Source of the DNA: Burhinus oedicnemus
Lineage: Eukaryota > Chordata > Aves > Charadriiformes > Burhinidae
Direction of reading: 5' to 3'
Length of the DNA: 64,000 nucleotides
NCBI GenBank assembly: GCA_008921705.1
Contig: VFFE01007504.1
Span: 741,894 to 805,893, forward strand
The notes beneath the pieces are model-generated. The model worked only from the letters and a program-made list of their open reading frames with translations, was not told the origin of the DNA and did not search any database. Shown in pieces: positions 23,201 to 37,253 of the stretch (its first letter is position 1; the number at the start of each line of letters is the position of its first letter). Both the position numbers and the translations under genes were made by a program.

Positions 23201-23918
23201 CCTTCTTGGAGAAAGATGGGGCAGAGGGATAAAAGATGTAAGCGAGAAAAACGAGAAAGGTAGAACTGGTGTGAACAACAGCTACATTTATATCTGTGCA
23301 TGATTTGTCATCTTTCTTAAATTGTTTCATTGCATTTGCCTGTTTGCAGGGTACAAACTGTTTTCTTCCCAAGCCTCAGTCTGTAGAAGCCAAGTATTGG
23401 CAGTAAGTTGTTTTGAAATTTGGTATAGCCTATTGAAGCTAGCCTGTATGTGTGGCTTATACTTTCTGCATGTTCACCTGGGGGTAAAAAAGAAATAGAG
23501 AATGAATTGGCATCTTCTGGGAGTGGTACTATTTATGTTGTATCATCTTAATGTACCATTTGGTGGCCCTGTGAGCTCCACAGCTGTATTAGTATGAAAA
23601 TAAGAGACTTTGCTGTGGTTATGGAATACATTTTCAAGTGTTTTAATCTGTTTTCCAACTTTTTCACTTTAGAATATAGTTCCTTCGATCCTACATCACT
23701 GTTTCATTTAAGAGACTTCGGGAAACTTAATTCTCAGTAGGAGTTTCCTTTTCAGTCAGAGTTTCTATACTGAAATTTGGTGGAGGGGCAGGGTAAACTT
23801 AGTAATTCAATTGCCTTCTTTGAATTTGTGTTAAAATGTAGCACTTTGCTTTTTCGACCTTAACTTTTAAGTGCTGTTACGCTGTGCTCTAGCAATGGAG
23901 GGTAAAAAGAGTAGCTTT
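14284..23918. other. No gene recognised; possible non-coding conserved patches
   Basis: Unique-looking sequence. Short ORFs (for example 14765-15082, 16266-16580, 20798-21172 minus) have no domain. Two AT-rich stretches with clustered homeodomain-type TAAT cores (about 17590-17720 and 22240-22340) and a GC-richer block (22080-22210) look like candidate regulatory DNA; this is inference only. Short A/G-rich low-complexity sequence lies at 20565-20600. Confidence 0.5.
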
Positions 23919-23936
23919 GGAGGAGGAGGAGGAGGA
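23919..23936 (+). repeat. (GGA)6 microsatellite
   Basis: Six uninterrupted GGA units, followed by further GAGAGA-like sequence. Confidence 0.9.
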
Positions 23937-26900
23937 GAGACATACTCTTTCACAGGCACTTAGTCACTTGTGCTTTTCAGGGTTGCCAGATAGCCCTGGT
24001 CCAGGGCGAGAATGACCTAAGGAGCATCAGCATGTAGCGGTTGGGTTGATAATTGCCTACCCTACATACTGACTGATAAGCGAATGGCTTCCGGTGAAAG
24101 CAAGGTACCTACTGTTTTCATAGACCTTACGAGCCGTTTACACGCATGGACCACCAATCTTGGTGAAGATTAAATGGGTCTCAAATAACACGTTGTTACT
24201 ATTGCTATGTTTCTTTCAATTTCTACAAAAAGTATTATAGAAAGGTATAGATGTATTTAGGGGACATATCAAAAGATAGTGATAACATTCTCATGTTGGA
24301 ACTAAGAGTTGTTAACTTTTTTTAAACTTAATATGGTCTAGCAGAAGAGAAGATGACATTTTCAATACAAACATCACAGTGGAAATGATTTAACAAGAAT
24401 TTTTCTGTCTTCTTTACCCTTTTCAAAGCATTTACTGCAGTTGCTTTTTTTGCACTTAGATCAGTGTTTGCTGTCATTACCACACACATGTTGTAACTTA
24501 ACCTTTTACTTCATTACTGACCAAAAGCAATCATTGCAAGCACAACCCAAACATTCTAAATTTTAAAAGGAAAATAAAAATGTGATGTTTTTTATAACCA
24601 ATAAATATACTTTCTGAGTAGCAGTATAGCATCTGTAAATCACCATTCACTTCCCTTAGGTCAAGGAATTCTTTTGAGCCTAAATTGCATGAATTTTTTA
24701 AAGACTTTTTTAAAACAAAATTCAGTAGTACCCAAATGATTAAATGCTGCAGAAATCTATATCTGTCATTTATTAAAAGTATTAAAAAGTTTTCTTTATT
24801 GCGTTACAAATTTGTTCAGGGAAACTTTTTCTACTGTATCCCCAAGGTTGTCACTAGGACTTCAGTTAAGGTTGTTTGAAATCATAGCAAAAGTTTACAA
24901 TGTTGCATGTAACATCTTATTCCAGTTCTGTTCTCCTGACTTGTCTCATGGCACTGGGTAAGCCGCTTCACCATCTTGGCATGTGTTTTTCTTACTAGTG
25001 TGCATCTTCTCTCTCCCCCTCTGCTTCGTTTTTTTTTTTTTTTACAAGTACGTAGGTGCCTGGGGCCAGGAAGAGCCTTACAGACTTTCTGCTCTGGTAT
25101 GTCTTAGCATGGTAGAATGACCAATCTTGCTTAAAAACCTCGGGGTTCTACTGTAGTAGTAATGAAAATCATAAATAGTAAATAGCAACCCTATAAGCAC
25201 TTTCTAGTTTACCACAAACAGCTTTTGTTCATAATATATACCTTTGGGTTTTTTTTTTTTTTTAAATTGATGCAAATATGTGAAGTCAAGATAAAAATCC
25301 CAGAGTACTGTGATACAATTAAAAAATAAATTTGCTCTCGGGAAGAAACACTGTGCACTTGAGTTACTTGAAGGAAAAAAAGAAAGTGGGTAGAAATGCT
25401 GTATTGCTGTCTAGATGGAAAACATGTCAAATATGCATGAAACTCTCGGCCCAGGGGGTGGGGAGCTAGAGAAATGGAATGCATTTTTTTTTTTTATCAG
25501 CTAAAAGAGACCATTTGCTTTCAGCCTCACCTCTAATCCTGATAAAAGAGTTCATTGAACTCAGATGCTTTTCAAAGAGAATTGAAGGGCATGCTCTAAT
25601 TTTATTTCTCAGAGAAAGTTGAAATGATGGTGTTGCCTTCATGTTCTCAGTGCTGCTTCAGAGTTGGAAAAATAGCAGTAACAAAGCAGAAAAAACCCCC
25701 ACCCTGTCTGCTCCCTCTTCCCAGGCCTGGTGACAGCGTGTTTTTATTAACTCTGTTTGTACTTCCATGCCCTCTAGTAAAGCAACGTGGAATTCTGCAC
25801 AAGGCTGTTGTATCTCCTGTTGCACGAACCACAGAGGGACAGCCCATTCTGCTGGCTCTGTAGCTTTCACAGAACCGGGCACTCATAAGCCTCTGGAGGA
25901 AGGAAACACAGCTGGGGACTCTGCAGTTTCCCATTGCATCTGCAGTGATGAATCCCTTTTAAAAACATCACCACAACTGCTGTTTCATGTCCTGTTTCAG
26001 CCTTTGCTTTGTCAACTCCTGTTGTATACCATGGCCTACTTCTGAGGGGTCTGTGAAAGACCGAGAAAAGTGAGGTTGAATATGCTGTGGAGAAGCTTGC
26101 ATATAGTTTAAAAAATAAAAAAGTCTGTGTGTCCATTAGCAATTGCTTAAGGAAATATCAGTTGCACAAATTGGAAACGGTGAAATACCACAGTTGTTGC
26201 TTTAGACAAGTTTTCTAGAAACCTTCCCCATGAAATGCTGATGGACAAGTTGAAGACACTGGATGTACTTGGCAAAAGATGTGTGATGTTGTAGTGGTTG
26301 CTTTAAAGAAATATTGAAGGACATCAGGTTGCGTTCATGCAGCAGAGTCCTGCACATGTTATAGTCATGTGGTTGTAAATATTTACTCTCTTCCTTTTGG
26401 ACCTCCACAATCAATAGACAAAAGGAGTTGGGGATCTGAAGGAGCTTGTCCTTTTTTGTAGAGAAGCAGTAGGTTTTCCTTCCCTAATTTTCTGCTTGTG
26501 ACTGCTAAAGGAACTCGTCATACCTTCGTGTCCGTTCTTTTTTTTTTTTTTTTTTTTTTTTTATAGATCAGCGTTATAGTTGGTCTGTAATATACACTCC
26601 GAATTCCGTCATCTGAAACACCCCCTGGTCTGTTTGAAATTTATAATTTTTTTATTTGCTGAGGTTAAAAAAAAAATAATATATTGCTTGTATACCTCTT
26701 CATTCCAAGACTGGAATTATGCGAGAGGCTCTTTGAATGCCTTGATAAAGACCTGGGGAATGAGCAAACGGCCACTGAAAGCTCAAGAAGATAAAAGGAT
26801 GGTGTGAAGACATTTCTTTTGGGTTTTTAGCAGTCAGTGGATCAGATCCTGTATCATTCATTACTTGGAGGTAGTGAACAGTGCCTCCTGGTTGATCTTT

Positions 26901-29900
26901 TCTGCTTAGTATGTAATATTGAAGAGTTGAGGATTCTTCCATTGTATAAATTACTTCTGATTATTTTTTAGTTTCTCCTTATCTACTTGTAATTAAGAGA
27001 GGATGGAACTTTTCAATCGGTTGCCAGTGGGGAATGGTTAATTTAATACGCTTGATCTTTTATCAAATAATAAATTGTAACAGGAAATGTCATTACTGTA
27101 TTACAGTGTATGCTGGTTACCTGTTCTGACATTTGTTTCTTATCCAGTGTTCACAACTTGTGAGCCATCTTTTTTGTTTCTAATGGGTTTTCTGCCTCTT
27201 AGTTCAGTTTGCCAGTGTGGTAAATTCATCCTTTCATATGGCAAGTCCCATCCTTTTATTATGCATGAATCTTCCTTCTTTTCAAGGCCCCTGGGTCTCC
27301 AGGTCCATAAATATTCCATTAATAGAAAGCCCCTTATGCTTCCCCTCCAGACTGGAAGTGGTTGAGAAAGAGGAGAGGTTACAGAATAAGGGGATGGTGC
27401 AAATGCTAAACAATTCTTCAGTTAATTCTTAAAAAAAAAAAGAAAAGAAAAAGAAAAATCTTCGTGTGTTTTTCCTTCCTTCCCCCTCTACTTACAGCTT
27501 GTTTGGGCTGCTTTTTACACTGGAGTGGGGCAAGAAACTATTTTATTATTTAGTTCCTGACATTTCTAATGTCCTTGGAACAATTTTAGTGTCAAATATC
27601 AGAGAATGGGAGGAGGAGGAATAACAATGGTTTGAAGTAATCTTGTTGTTAATAGGTTGTTATTTGTGTAATTAGCCAGTGAAGATGTAATGATATAGCA
27701 CAGAATGTGACTGTGGCATGCAGCATCGATAATAATAGGGGTGAAATATTTATGGTTTTCTTCTCCAGGTAACAGTTGTAGTTTTAATTGTTCATTTTTA
27801 CACATCCATATGGTGTTTCTTTGTCTTCATGTGGTGCAGGGTTTTTTGTGTAGCTTTTGTAAGTCTTAACTTCCCTTCCTATTGCCAGAGCAGCACCTGC
27901 TGTGTAGAATTGATATAATTGCCATCTTTAGGAAATAATTTATCTCCTTTATTTCCTATCTATTCAGGATATTGCCATATCTGTGTCTTTCCTTAGCTTT
28001 GAAGAGTTGTGCCAATCACCATCAGCACCTTGAAGAATGGTCTAATTTTTCTGCAGGAAGTATGAAACACAGGGTGTAGTGATGGGGTATAAAGTACTTT
28101 TGTACTCTCTTTTCCTTGATACATAAGCTTTTGCTCCTAGACATATTATTTCAGGTCCTATCACAGTTCTCATGCCAAAACAGACTATCTTTGAGCTTAA
28201 TCTCTGTTCCTTAACATATGTGAGCCAGCTTTCAAAATGACCACATGATCTGATGTTTGGATCTGTTCAGTAGATGCCATTGGCTGGAAAACCAGTGATG
28301 GAGGTACTGGAATGAAAAGCAATGGCTAAGACTGTGTAGGGAATTTTTGTCCTTGTTGAAATGCAGTCGGTATTGTGTTATCGGGGAAATGCTAATACGA
28401 AACCTTTAATACATGCTGAGAGAGGGAACGTGGTGATGAGGGATATGCTTCCCATACAATTCCCCCACTGCATTTGCACAAAAAAAAGAAAGTGAGGTAC
28501 CCTTGCGCTTCTTAAGTTACATTGTAGATTTCTGAGAAAATTAGTTTTATCTATCAAAATTATAAATAAATCTGTAGAATGAAATGATGTAGTGCCAGCC
28601 GATGTCCAGCTGGGATTTACCTGAGGCACCACGTGGATGTTTTGTGAAAGCTGGATTTAGCCTGTCTGTGGACACTTAAAATTTTGGGAAAAGATATCCT
28701 TGGAAAGTGGTACAGTCTGGTATATGACAAAGAGAGAAAATGTGTCTGAAAAACATTTTTATGAGGCTAAGTATGAGGTTTGTCTTTAGCAAGTGTGATT
28801 TCATAGTACCCGCAGAAAGGCAGAAGGGGAAGGAAGACCTCTGTTAGAGACTGGGAACCATCTTGTGTGGCCTTGGCTGGGGACCAGAACCTTCATGAGA
28901 GAAAAACATGAGTTGCCCAGGAGTCCTCTAGTGCTTACCTAGCTTGGGCTCACCAGCACTCGCTGAGCTGGCTCAGGAGTGGCAGTATTTTAAGATCTTT
29001 ATTGTAGAGCAGTGATTTATATGCTGAATTTTTAGAAGTTTTCTTAGGTTGGCGGGGAGTTACATGTGACAGTGGGATCTGGCTGGGTACTATGTAAATG
29101 GTGAGCTGTGACCGAAGCCCTACAGACTTTCCAAATTATGCAGAGACAGAAAGTGATGTGGCTTGTACAGCACTAAGGAAGATGTTAGTGGCAATCAAAA
29201 TTGCGGTTTAGATCTGCATTTCTTCACTTGCCCATGCTGGCTGTTTAAATCATGTGAAGGCAAGATAATGCCGTAGAACAGTGACGGCAGCAAATAAATT
29301 ATAATTAGACCTCTGAAAGCTAAATGCTCACAAGTGTAAGCGCTGCACATGGTCTTCATTGTGATGTCTTGTACAACTACAGAAAATATGAATTCAGTCT
29401 GAAGAGAGAATCTTTACATTTAGAAACTCAAACTTTTCACCTTGCAGTTCGTCACTGTTCATTCCCCGGGCTTCAGCTAGCTGTAGGTAACCGCTTCCTG
29501 TTTTTTTCCTTAGTTTGAAACCTCAAATCTTAAAAGTAAACTTTGCATATCTCAGAAGTGTGCACATCTCAACACAACCACCTGCTACTCTCTGCTCTAG
29601 AAATTAATTTGCCATTTCATAACGGGTTGGTGAGTGATTTGTTGCACTATTTAAAAATCTGAAAGAAAAGAAAACAAAGTGAACAGGTAATTTATTATGC
29701 TGTTTCATACTGAGAGAGGAAAAAAAAAAGCTCACTAAAGAGGTAAAAACTTCCTCTTACATGCTCTAAACATATTTTCTGTTGCTTTGCTTGCATATGA
29801 AATTACTTAACTGTGCAATATAGTCTGTGAACTTAGCTGCACAGTGTTTACACTCACTGTGTTTTGTCACCTTGTGTTCCTGTTCCCAAAAGGAGTAGGA

Positions 29901-32290
29901 AGGGCCAGAGCGGATTTTTACAGAGCACAGCTTACTGTTCTCATCACTGTTCAACTTAACTTCTAATTATTCTATCATCTCTGCTCCTGAAATGCAGAGA
30001 TTTTTCAGGGTGAGTGCTGGGCACTGGAAGGAGGAAGGGAAAGAGTATTCTTAGCCAGGAATGTGGGGTTAAACCTTTTTTCTTCCCTGCTTTGCTTGGC
30101 ACTGCCCTGACTGACCTCTGATAAACTCCAGGGGAGTTCGGGACTGGTGTGGAATCTGCTCACGTTTGAAAGCTCAGTGTTTTGAGCTGAGAATAATTTA
30201 CTGAGCCACTTTCTGCCTGCTGCTGAATGACTGAGATGGTGAAATTTGAAGGGGGAAAAGGAGTTGTAGAAAGGATTAATGGGGGAGGAGGGGAGAATTC
30301 TAAAACAGTTGTGGCAGCCCCATTTACTTGGGAAATCCTGTGTCCAGCAGCCGTGTACACAGCTCAGTCCTGTTGTGGTTCTTGTGAAGAGAATATAACA
30401 ACCTATCCTGGGTAACTAACCTGTTAATTGAGCTGTCATAAGGGGAATGCAAGTGAAAGCCCTGACATTACAGAAGTGTTTTTAGTATAATCCTTAGTTG
30501 TTCTTTGAGCAGTTGCCCAAATAGGTTTCAGTTTGTGGAAACACTTGAGCATGCATGTGAGACTTCATCTATTTATTTGCATAAATATCAGTTTCCACTG
30601 CAACTGTGCCGGCACCCTCGCAGCCTGCAGACCTGCTGTGTGCGTGCTGAGCAGCCAGAGCAGGAAGGAATGCCAGCCCCGCGGTGCTCACACCTAGTCA
30701 GCTCAGGTGCGCTAGTTGGGGGAGAGTTATTTGAATTTCCTTATGTCTGCACACCAGCAAGCACAAAACAAAGATGTTTTTTTGAGATCCTGATCTCTGG
30801 CCATTCCAGGACAGGGAGCGGCCCCTAATAGCAGAGGATCATCATGGTTGGCTTTGGGGAGAGATGGGCAGAAGCACAGTGCACTGTTTATTCTCCAGAG
30901 CACTGGGGAGCTCCGAGAATTGCTTGAATGTTGTGTGGCTCGACTAATCCCTCAGCATTCACCCCTTGTTTCCAAGAAGTTTGGCAAAGATCTTTTTAAT
31001 TAGATCTCCAAAAGGGGCAGCTTTACCAGTATCAACAGCATATTCTTCTAGTTTTGGGAAGGGAGAAGTAGGAAGTGTCGGTAAGGATTTCACAGTGTCT
31101 TAAAACATTTGACTTGTGGCTCTTTGGTAGGAGAAGAGGACAAAGAAAAGGGAAGGTCCAATGGCAATACATCATGAAGTAGACCCAAAGAAGTTATGTT
31201 TTTGTTTGTAAAGGAGTGGGTTACTTTACAGTGCACAATGAATGAGATAAAAACACCTCCAGGCAAAAGCTTGAACAAAAAAACCCAAGCCCACGTGAAC
31301 CAGAAGGGCTTTTCATTGACATATTTGTTTTTAAATGCCTTATATCACGATCTTTTTATTAATTCTTTTCTTCTTCAGGTTTTGTGTGTTTATTCCAAAA
31401 TGAGCGCTTGATTTTTGTGCCTAGTTTCGAGTCTTGTGACTTTATAGATGTTGGTCTCCCTTTACTTTGGAAAAAGGTGAGTTGATTTCATAAACCTCTG
31501 CAATTCCCCATCTCACTTTTTAGGTGAGACAAAACACAGAAACTCTTAATTAGACTAGAGTATTTTTCAGGCAGATGTAAATGAGCAGAAACTGTAATTC
31601 GTAGCTTTAACTGAAGTATTTTCTCTGAGAGTCCAAGATAGTACAGGTGGTGTTGAAGTAAACAATAAAACCGCCAGCTAGTAGCTGCGTTCTAATATAG
31701 TCTTACAGGGAACTGATTTGAGCCAAACTAGGTAAGTGCAGGTTAACAAGCTCTTTCTGTGACCTGCTGTATTCTTTCTGATCAGACATTGCCACTTGTG
31801 CCAAAAGGTGGTGTGATTTTGCAGCAACCAAGGAGCAGGATGGGACTTGCCAAATACTTGCATGCTTGTGACTGATGCCAGAACTAAAAAAAACCCAGCG
31901 GCTCTGACTGCTTTATTGAAAATGTTGCTTTGTATTTTTCCTTCCTCTTTGTCTTGCTTTCTGACAATGTCGCACAGTTGCAATGGCAGCCTCTAGCTGT
32001 CCAACTATCTGTGGGCTTTCTTTGTTGTATGGCTTACAGCAGGAAAGGGGGAAAAAGAAAAAAAAAGCTGTGCAGAAATTCATTCCTTTCCCCACCCCCT
32101 ATTCCCTCTTTCAGGAAGGGCAAGCCAGGTAGGAGATTTGGCACTCTTAAAAGCTTTAATTTTTAAGCTGGGAGTGGAAGGAACCTGACTAAATTAGTCC
32201 ATTGGTCTCCTCTTTCTTTGGCCTCTTTCTATTCCTGGTTTTCATAATGTCCTTTCCCCTTGGATTCCTGTCAACTAGTTTCTGTACCGT
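23937..32290. other. No gene recognised
   Basis: Unique-looking AT-rich sequence with T15 tracts at 25029-25043 and 25249-25263. Small overlapping ORFs cluster at 25620-26140 on both strands, without domains. An AT-rich stretch at 26990-27080 and the AGATCT...AGATCT inverted pair near 30990-31010 are the only visible local patterns. Confidence 0.5.
26538..26562 (+). repeat. Poly-T tract, 25 T
   Basis: Uninterrupted run of 25 T. No retrocopy was recognised beside it. Confidence 0.95.
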
Positions 32291-33360
32291 TTCATTGCCT
32301 ACAGCCAATGCTGCGACTCCCAACCCAGGGCCGAGTGCAGCGATAAATCACGCCTGCTGCTGTGCTGGGAAGAAGGATGCTTTCAGTGAGCCCGGGGCTT
32401 GTAATGCAGATGAACGTTTCAGCCTCTCCCGGGAATGCTGGAGAGAGCAGCGAGAGGGAGGGAGGCAGGCAGAGCTGTGTCTCCATTCAGGAGCCGTCTA
32501 GCTGTTTGTAACTCGCCTTTGTTAGAGTCCCAGTCAGGTCTGCCTTGGGTCACACATTTGCACTTGTTTTGAATAAGGTAGAAGAACCCTTGAGAGATTG
32601 CATTGCCAAAGAGGGCCGGGAGAGAGCAGGGAGTGCATTCGGGGCTTGGGAAAGCAAAGGGAGGGAGAGCTAAAGCTCCTCCAGCACAGCAAATGAAGGT
32701 CAGAGGTCTCCTATGACCTTGCACTGCCTTCATGACCTTTTTAAGGCTGTTGACTGTGATGATTTCCCTGCCTGAGGGATCACTGGCATCTGCAGGCATT
32801 CCAGCAGCAGTTAAACACCTGTGCATTTGCTGCTGACATTTCATTAGGACGAGTAATGAGGCTGGATATTAAATGTCTACCTTTCTGACTGGTCAGGAGA
32901 CCAAACAGGGGAGGGAAGCTGTAGCATGTCTTGGGGCTCGTGAAATCCTCATAGGAAAAGTAAAGCTCTTTCCCCTCAGCTCTGCTGCTGAGAGCATCAC
33001 CGTGTCCTTGCCCTGCTGCACTGTGGCCATGAGCTGAAAACTGTTTTCCCCTTTTTACAGTTTTTACAGCCATGGCATAACTTCCTTATGTTGGTCTCAG
33101 GTCCTTTCTAGAAGGATAAAAATTCAATAAAAGTTCCCTGAGATAAATGCCCACATCTGTGCAAAAGTCTATCCTCGAGCCTCCAGTTCCGGATAATTCT
33201 CCTCTGCGCTGGGATCCAGAGCTCTGTGATGCCAGATTGTGTCCCGTAGTAGCATACGGAGAGGGTGTGAAGGAATGCCTGCAACAGCCAGGGCTAGGAA
33301 AAATGTTGCTGTCCTCTGATTGTGGGCCAGGGCTGCTCTCAGCCAGCAAGCTGAAGGACT
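32291..33360. other. GC-richer block, possible regulatory region, no exon supported
   Basis: More GC-rich than its surroundings and crossed by several overlapping ORFs (32419-32844 minus, 32202-32501 plus, 32780-33073 minus), none with a recognisable domain. It contains four nuclear-receptor half-sites at 32697-32738. A regulatory element or an unrecognised first exon are both possible; the sequence alone does not decide. Confidence 0.35.
32697..32738. promoter_or_regulatory. Cluster of nuclear-receptor half-sites (DR1 plus two)
   Basis: AGGTCA (32697-32702), one spacer base and AGGTCT (32704-32709) form a near-consensus DR1. TGACCT follows at 32714-32719 and again at 32733-32738. On the minus strand both of these read as AAGGTCA, an A-extended half-site as bound by orphan receptors. 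The motifs are seen; binding is not shown. Confidence 0.4.
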
Positions 33361-36300
33361 GAACTGGGAAGCAACGTCAAAATATGGGAGCCTTCTACCA
33401 TTAAGTTCAGCAAATTAAATCCTAGAGGTTTAAATACTTCTGTGCTCATTTTGGTTGTCAAAGAATTGTATGTGTTTTGAAGTTCCTTATGCAACTAATA
33501 CTCATATACCACAAACACTTTTTCAAACCTAATAAATGTCAGGCTATGATTGGCAAACCAAGCAAAACGGCTAGAGTGGGAGAAAGGTGTCTATACCTAC
33601 AGTCTGATCTTGCAACAAACTGCACGTCCAAATCTAAATCCTTTTATGCTTGTATAGGGGAGAGTGAGCTTATCCTATTAGAATCTGAAAGGGATGGATT
33701 GCTGAAAAGGATGTCCATGTGCACTCTAACATGCCCAAAACCAATGCAAAATCTTTCTCTTGGAGTGCTTTTTCTCAACAAAGGCAGCTGTCATTTTGCC
33801 GTTGCTTTGAGCTCTGCTGAAATACGAGCTACTGACTTGCACCAATGTTCAGAAAAATTGATGTCTCTTTGTTTACACAGTAGCATAAAGATGTGCTACC
33901 CTTTACAGGCAGTTGGCAAGCTCATGTACTGAGCAGCTGAGCTTGAGATGTTTTAGATATGCTGGTGGAGATGCCTTCCTAAATTTTAGGAGGTGCTAAA
34001 ATTATACTCCTCTTCAACAGGCAAAGATGGGCTTCCACAACCACTCCTGCCTTCTGATCAAAAACTTACTGAAATAAGTCAAATAGTGATACTTTTTTTA
34101 ACTTGGTTGAGATTTATGTGTGGACTTTTAAAGATCCTATTTGTCACTGTTAGCTGAAGGACAAGATCAATGTCTCTCAAGTTTGTGTTGAGTTTAATTG
34201 GAGGCATTCTATCAATATGGAGTGTTCAAAATGAGTTTACCACGGTATAAAGAACAGTTAGCTGGGGTTTTTTCCAGCCCTAGGGAAATTATTGCAAGAT
34301 TGTTTTATTTCTTTTGTTGCTGATGCACAGGACAATATTTTCATGAGCAGCATTTTCATTTCTGACAGTAGCTGGCCTATAAATCACTTTGGTATAGAAG
34401 TATTGTTTGGGATCTGAAAATTGCATGTGTCTTAGGTAACTGTGCTCCTGCCATTGGGTCAGGAGTGTATGCACAGAAAGTCTGAGCACTGCTTAGACTG
34501 TTTTATAATACACGTGAATGGAAGACTAATTTTTTTTCTTGTTCCCAGGTGTCTATGTGTTGGTTTCATTATGTGTCTGTTTTCTTGCCTTCGTACTACC
34601 GCAGGGATTGGTGTCCTTGCAGATTATTCATGAAGGGATGTATGTTTGCGTGTTTCCCATTTCACCATAGCCATGCCTTATCCTACTAGGGCCCTTAGTG
34701 TTTTCATCTCTGTTCAGCATTTCTGTCCCTACTGACTGTCCTTCTCCCTTGGCAGAGCTGATATACACACTTAATTGGTTCAGGGTTATGCTCAGTCTGA
34801 ATAGAAAACTTCCTTGGAGACTACAGTTCAGTCATTTTTACAGACAGCCACTACGGGCCATTAGATACTGACTTGGACTGAGCTGATCTCCCTGCTTCCT
34901 TCAGGATGTCATGAGCATCACTGGTCCCCAAAGCTTCCATTTTCTCCTGGTTCCACCAGCAGTGATGTCTCCTGTGCTGCCTGTGAGATGAGTGACTCCC
35001 AAGAGGATTTTGTTTTTTAACTCCCTTCCTCTTCTCCTTTCCCAACATAAAAAGTGTCTTGAGTGAAACACCCATGCTCGTAACAGTGAAGATTTGTGAT
35101 TGTGTTTTAGACATGAGAAGCAGTGAGCTGCTTTGGCATATTGCGTCTTGGGATGTTATGATTAGCCACTAGACCCTTCTCTGCTGCATGAGCAAATGAA
35201 CAGGATAATAATGTCACAGCAGTCCCATGGGTAAAAAAAATACCATGAAAGTGTGTGCTGGGCAAAGGCCTCTTGTATGCCATGGTTGGAGTAGTTTATT
35301 GAGGGAAGCGATGGAAGGAGAAGGGGGAGGAATGTTTTTATTTGCTTTTAGAATGAGAATGATAAAATTCATGGTTCTCACTCTGATGAAATGTCAGAGG
35401 ATTTGCAGCTATATTGTATTTCCCTGATTTCTAAACAAGAATGAGACTGAGACCTATGTGGACTTGAAGTTCTATACTGATAATGCTAAGACTTCTCCCT
35501 CTCTCTGCAAGTTTTAGAGCTGGATGCAAGCATAATGACGTGGAAGTTTACAGCTTATTTAGATTTTCATATCTACTGATCTCTAAACCTTTTATGCTAC
35601 TTTATCTCTGATTTGTAAATATATGTTTAGCTGAAGATTGTCTGTGTGTGAATACAGGTTTCATCACCAAAAGTCTTTGTAGAGTGAAGATAGAGCAGAG
35701 GGGAGGAAAACTCAGGCAGATTTTTTGAAAGACTCTGGAAAGGGTTTTGTAACCACAGAATCTGCAGAGAATATACTTTTCAGGAGCTGACGGCCCTTTG
35801 TTAATTAAGACTTTTCTTTCTTTTGGAGTTGACAAGCAGAAAAAGAAAAGCCTTATTTTAATGCAGTTCATGGGGCTGGGGGAGGAACCAGGCTGGTGTT
35901 CAAGCTGCCTTGCAAGCAGAAGGTGAGCGAGAGCTGTGAATAACTGTGGAAAAGCCATGAGTGGGGGAGCCATGTTCTCAGCACTGACTCCTTTGTCCTG
36001 ACCATTGTGCTAAGCCATTATGCATGTGTACACTGTGTGTATTTATAAGTCATTTTTAAGCCAGAAGTACCATGGTGAAGGGAAGAACAAGTGGACTTCA
36101 GATCATCTTTTCTATAGTTGGTTGGTTGAGTTTTTCCCCATATGGCTGCTGTCCCACAGTAGGTTTTGTTTCTGTTGTTCATTGACAAGTCTGGCACCAA
36201 AGTTTGGAAATGGCACAGACAACTAAGAGAGAAGAGAAGGGCATTTGGCTGGCATTGACCTGACTATGCTGACCTTTTAAACTGGTGGTGACAGGCAGTG

Positions 36301-37215
36301 AGGTGGTGTGAGTGGACAGCAGCAGAGATGTCTCCTTCTGAACCTTTGCTGACAGCTCAAGCTTCACCTATTCAACTAATCAGCAACAGCATTTTGAAAC
36401 CAGAGAACGTAGTAGGACATAGAACATATGTAGGACATAGTTTACTTGCCCTTGAAGTAAGATTATGATTTCACGGACAGTGACAAATTCTCTGAAATAA
36501 GGCAGCGCTTTGGCTACTAAAGTCCTTGTTCACTTTGGCTGTGCCAGAGCAAGTCTGTTGTTGCAGTCAGAGATTCTGAGAAGAAATACTTAGGGAAAGC
36601 TGCAAAATCATTGTAATTTGGTGGAACAAAGTGGCATAAATGCGGGTGGGGTTTTTTCTGCTGAGCATCATATAAGCTCCTGGTAACAGACAGTTCCTGC
36701 TCTCAGATGCCTGCAATGAAAGATGGGAGGAAAACAGGCACAGGAAAGTGAAATGATGCTGCTGTAGCTGTACAACAGGACAAGGGTCTGGGAACCCTTG
36801 TGCTTTATGATCCAGCACTCTCTCAACTCGACAGGGCTGCCTCACTGTACCACCTCCTTTTCATTCAAAGCAAATCTTTTGGTCCCCCTTTCTCCTTAGA
36901 AAACTATTTTCTTAATTCTAATATATACTTGAAAGAAAGAAAAATACTTTACAAGAAAAGTTGGTAAAAATAGTACTAAATATTTTTGGTTTTCTAAAGT
37001 AAACATCTCTGTAATGAAGTAACTCTCTGAGATATGCTCTGTCCTGCTCCTTGAGAACAAGCTGCACTGAACGCAGGGTGGGATTCCAAAAAGTGCGAGA
37101 TGTTGATCTAATTCTATGGTCACTGAAGTCAAAACTAGGGATTTTAGTAACAGCAGGTTTATGTCCGTGCTTGCTTTGTTTGAGGAAAACAAAGAAAATT
37201 CCAGTCTTCCAAAAC

Positions 37216-37253
37216 TGCCGGTTGGTTTCAAATCTGCCTGTTGGTTTCAAAGA
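37216..37253 (+). repeat. Two tandem 19-bp units
   Basis: Units 37216-37234 and 37235-37253 share the core GTTGGTTTCAAA and differ at only a few positions. The repeat lies within a stop-poor stretch. Confidence 0.8.

Noticed and set aside
32419..32844. 141-codon minus-strand ORF in a GC-richer block
   Set aside because: Openness is explained by base composition; frames on the other strand are equally open and no motif is visible.
33477..33932. 151-codon ORF on the plus strand
   Set aside because: No family resemblance and no exon-like boundaries.
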